From positions 1-64,000 of the forward strand of contig JBNLAT010000007.1 in assembly GCA_050302275.1 (NCBI GenBank): a stretch of DNA of 64,000 nt. The letters run 5' to 3'. Numbering within the stretch: the stretch's first letter is position 1; the number at the start of each line of letters is the position of its first letter. Of the stretch, positions 61,871-64,000 are shown one piece after another. This stretch comes from JAPHTQ01 sp050302275. Its GTDB lineage: Bacteria; Pseudomonadota; Gammaproteobacteria; Thiohalomonadales; Thiohalomonadaceae. The position numbers and the translations under genes are program-made. The notes beneath the pieces were generated by a model. The model made no database searches and was not told where the DNA came from. It saw only the letters and a program-made list of their open reading frames with translations.

Positions 61871-62773
61871 ATGAACCGAATCCTTTTACGACACGGCAAT
61901 ACCATACGAAAATTCATATCCTTTTATCAAAATGAAAAGGATGGTTCGCTATACATAACTCAAAAGCGTGCCGGAGAAACAGCGTACACCTCATATCATC
62001 ACATAAGCGATCCGGAACCTGAACCAAAATATATCCGCACCATAACTTCCAGGCAATCGAAAAGCTTTGAGGTGCATTACCACACATCCGGAAGAATTAA
62101 CTACCCTGAACCAGAATTCGAAAGTATCTACGGGGAACCACTAACACGCATCACCAAGCCATTCTGGTTCGCAAGCTTTGTTATCCGCAGTTTCTCTACG
62201 TTAGATAAACATGACACAATGTTAACGAAGACTGATTTCACTTTTTCACTGGAAGGTGATCGTAATAAACCACGACAGTTCGACATATGTATAAGCCCAA
62301 GTGGATCGCATATAACAAATTACGGCCTAGGCCATTGCTACTTCACCTATGCGCCATTTTATACATTAAATATTATAGAAACCGAAAAGCCCGTGTTCGA
62401 TAGTGAACGCGACAGAAAATTCTCATTACTCGCACCACGCAAAGGATTATTTTCTAAACAAGAGATTGCCAGAGAGGTCGCGCACATCGAATTTCAGCAA
62501 AAACGGTACGGTCATAATGGACCGATTATCCACGGTCCAAATGCTAACAATGAATACCGAATAATATTTCAAACTGCGGCAACATCCATCCCAAACGTTT
62601 TGGCAGAATTCCCTGATAGGACATGGAAAATAGATATTATTTGTGTATCAAAATCAGAGGTTCGCCTTAGAGTTATTAATGGTAGCGGTAATATAGTCAA
62701 AACTCCGGTTGAATTTTCTCGTGTCAAACTCAGTGACAATACAGCGACATTATGCGTTGATAAGAATACGTAG
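61871..62773 (+). CDS. AT-rich orphan protein of unknown function
   Basis: 300 residues, soluble, no signal peptide or membrane helix, rich in Ile, Tyr, Ser and Asn. Recurrent short patterns (DPEPEPKYIRTI, INYPEPEFESIYGEP) but no recognised domain. The DNA is visibly more AT-rich than neighbours and uses codons such as ATA and AAT freely, which suggests acquisition. A weak GGA lies just upstream of the ATG. It sits alone between pelG and a repeat, followed by a hairpin. Could be a mobile-island remnant or a cargo gene. Confidence 0.6.
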   Translation: MNRILLRHGNTIRKFISFYQNEKDGSLYITQKRAGETAYTSYHHISDPEPEPKYIRTITSRQSKSFEVHYHTSGRINYPEPEFESIYGEPLTRITKPFWFASFVIRSFSTLDKHDTMLTKTDFTFSLEGDRNKPRQFDICISPSGSHITNYGLGHCYFTYAPFYTLNIIETEKPVFDSERDRKFSLLAPRKGLFSKQEIAREVAHIEFQQKRYGHNGPIIHGPNANNEYRIIFQTAATSIPNVLAEFPDRTWKIDIICVSKSEVRLRVINGSGNIVKTPVEFSRVKLSDNTATLCVDKNT

Positions 62774-62786
62774 AGGCAGATTACTA

Positions 62787-62810
62787 AGTAAGGTTAGAAG
62801 TAACTTTACT
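62787..62810 (+). terminator. Hairpin after the AT-rich orphan
   Basis: AGTAAGGTTA-GAAG-TAACTTTACT is a 10-bp stem (one G-T pair) with a GAAG tetraloop, 14 bases after the orphan's stop. No T-tract follows, so termination is uncertain. Confidence 0.4.
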
Positions 62811-62837
62811 CACCTCACCCGTCTGCACCCAGAAACA

Positions 62838-62980
62838 CGGGGGCTTCTAAAAATTCGATCAAGACGATGAGTGCAAGGCGGAAAGCGCCGAGAAAGCGGA
62901 GTTTACACGGAGTAAATGAGCATTTTGAGGCGCTTTTCAACGCCGCAATCGCGGCTTGAGTGGATTTTCAGAGGTGCCCG
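62838..62980. repeat. Palindromic element, family B copy 2 with family A core
   Basis: Ends GGGGGCTTCTAAAAATTC and GGATTTTCAGAGGTGCCC, matching the ends of the 522-681 element. Its centre, GGAGTTTACACGGAGTAAATGAGCA, matches the core of family A (CAGTTTACCGGTAGTAAATGAGCA). It is a chimera that ties the two families together. Confidence 0.75.
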
Positions 62981-62988
62981 TAAAAAAC

Positions 62989-63009
62989 CCCGCCATACGG
63001 CGGGTTTTT
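62989..63009. terminator. Bidirectional intrinsic terminator
   Basis: CCCGCC-ATAC-GGCGGG followed by five T, and preceded by six A on the left, so it can end transcripts from both sides. It lies 20 bases from the stop of the small protein read on the minus strand. Confidence 0.85.
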
Positions 63010-63028
63010 ATTGGACACAATCAGGCTA

Positions 63029-63202
63029 TTAGCCGTTGGCAGAGCAAACCAGCTCTTCCATGATCTTGCCGCTTTCGACTTCGTCGATGATCTTCTGGTA
63101 TTCGGGGCTAATGGGGCAGCCGCAGGAGTGTTCTTTGGTGGCGTGCAGGCGCGCCTGTTCAACGTGCCACTGCGCGACTTTCAGGTGCTGATCAACGTTC
63201 AT
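63029..63202 (-). CDS. 57-residue hypothetical protein with Cys-x-Cys
   Basis: 57 residues from MNVDQHLKVAQWHVEQ, with GGAG six bases upstream; an upstream TTG would add four residues. Amphipathic N-terminal helix with His residues, then HSCGCPISPEY and a final Cys (EELVCSANG). Cys-x-Cys plus nearby His suggests metal binding, but no family is recognised. A terminator follows directly, supporting a real, independently transcribed gene. Confidence 0.6.
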   Translation of the reverse strand: MNVDQHLKVAQWHVEQARLHATKEHSCGCPISPEYQKIIDEVESGKIMEELVCSANG

Positions 63203-63472
63203 TTCATTCTCCAAACATTTCTTATCGGTGGGATAGTGGAAGCGATGAATATACTGGATGGGGGAGGCAAAAACAATCCCGAGTCAAATACTGGGTAATA
63301 AATTATTAAGATGGAACTTAAAATTCAATACGTGTAGCCAAACACAGGGGTGCCCCTGAAAAATATCCCGTTACCCCACCTGGCGAGTTATCGGCTACAA
63401 CTTTTCCGTCGCATGATCATGGGAGTTGCTGTGAAAATTTATCGAGCTGGGGATTAGCCTTGCCTCTGCGAC

Positions 63473-64000
63473 TCAGTCACTTGCCCGAGCGGCTTTTTTC
63501 GCTTCGAGGTAAACCGGCCTCCATTTGACGGCAAGTTTGCGCAACGTCTCCTGCCGGTTGCCGGGACTGGGGTGGGTACTCAAAAATTGCGGTGGCCCGC
63601 TTCCACTCACCGACTCCATCTTCTGCCACAGGGTGGCGGCAGCATCAGGATCGTAACCGGCGCGTGCAGCCAATTCGATACCAATTTCATCCGCCTCACT
63701 CTCTCCCTCGCGACTGTTCGGTAATTCCACTGCCAGCTTGGCAGCAATCGCCGCACCGGCAATGGTTGCCGTGTCGTTGTCATTTGCGGCACCGATAAGC
63801 ACGATTCCCAGTGAGCTCATCATCGCCACTGACATCCGCTCGGCAGTATGATTGGCGAGGGCGTGGGATATCTCGTGTCCCATCACCTGCGCCAGTTCAT
63901 CATCGGTGGGTTTAATCTTCTCCAACAAGCCAGTGTAAACCGCCATCTTACCCCCAGCCATGCACCAGGCATTGACCGTCTCCGGCTCATCAATCACCTT
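63473..64000 (-). CDS. M48-family metalloprotease, 5' end beyond window
   Basis: The C-terminal 175 or so residues of a zinc metalloprotease; the frame is open to the window edge. Zinc site MGHEISHALANH with His-Glu-x-x-His, third ligand in EGESEADEIGIELAARAGYD, and the family-typical NAWCMAGGKMAVYTGLL before it. Resembles periplasmic LoiP/YcaL-type proteases rather than HtpX. The true start and any signal peptide lie outside the window. Confidence 0.88.
   Translation of the reverse strand, partial: KVIDEPETVNAWCMAGGKMAVYTGLLEKIKPTDDELAQVMGHEISHALANHTAERMSVAMMSSLGIVLIGAANDNDTATIAGAAIAAKLAVELPNSREGESEADEIGIELAARAGYDPDAAATLWQKMESVSGSGPPQFLSTHPSPGNRQETLRKLAVKWRPVYLEAKKAARASD

Noticed and set aside
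63335..63380. Half copy of a family B repeat (GGGTGCCCCTGAAAAAT)
   Set aside because: Only one end resembles the family and no matching second end or core is found; too short to call.

Overview
The window looks like a 64 kb piece of chromosome from a free-living, motile, biofilm-forming gammaproteobacterium. It carries a six-gene Rnf/Rsx complex, a dapA-bamC-purC block, gcvR-bcp, an EF-P beta-lysylation module, and a FimX-type c-di-GMP effector next to psd as I recall it in Pseudomonas. Codon use fits a GC-moderate genome. No rRNA, tRNA, CRISPR array, prophage or transposase is visible, and nothing fixes the genus. A 10-N assembly gap lies inside thyA.

Layout. 1-5.9 kb: a small membrane protein, a palindromic repeat, then rsxABCDGE. 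5.9-12.8 kb: folA, a DUF2799-type lipoprotein, thyA, lgt, rlmI and a DUF255 thioredoxin-fold protein. 12.8-19 kb: small proteins, two tandem Slp lipoproteins, a LexA-like protease lacking the DNA-binding domain, SCO, psd, epmA, efp, epmB. 19-26.9 kb: a PilZ-type effector (FimW-like), FimX, HtpX, and a membrane adenylate cyclase coupled to a TPR lipoprotein. 27-36 kb: parC, parE, purC, an MBL hydrolase, bamC, dapA, gcvR, bcp. 36-39.6 kb: two Sel1-repeat exported proteins, a short phosphate-binding-like protein and a porin. 39.7-48.4 kb: PhoH, nth, DUF1841, a thioesterase, gloA, a 6-TM PAS-PAS-GGDEF-EAL protein, argG, motY. 48.5-61.8 kb: a complete Pel exopolysaccharide operon (pelX-like epimerase, pelA, pelB split in two, pelC-G). 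61.8-64 kb: an AT-rich orphan, a repeat, a tiny Cys-containing protein and a truncated M48 protease.

How the genes connect. Two second messengers recur: c-di-GMP (FimW-like, FimX, GGDEF-EAL, PelD) and cAMP (the cyclase). A perfect CRP/Vfr-type operator (TGTGA-N6-TCACA) lies directly upstream of the fimW-like/fimX pair, and a one-mismatch version lies upstream of the pel operon. This suggests cAMP control of surface attachment and exopolysaccharide genes.

The most unusual non-coding feature is a family of about 145-bp imperfect palindromes (five copies, plus two relatives with different ends). Their terminal TAGAAGC (TAA in one copy) coincides exactly with the stop codon of the adjoining gene in four of five copies (rlmI, efp, parC, nth). 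Two inverted copies flank lgt, and one copy makes up the whole efp-epmA intergenic space.
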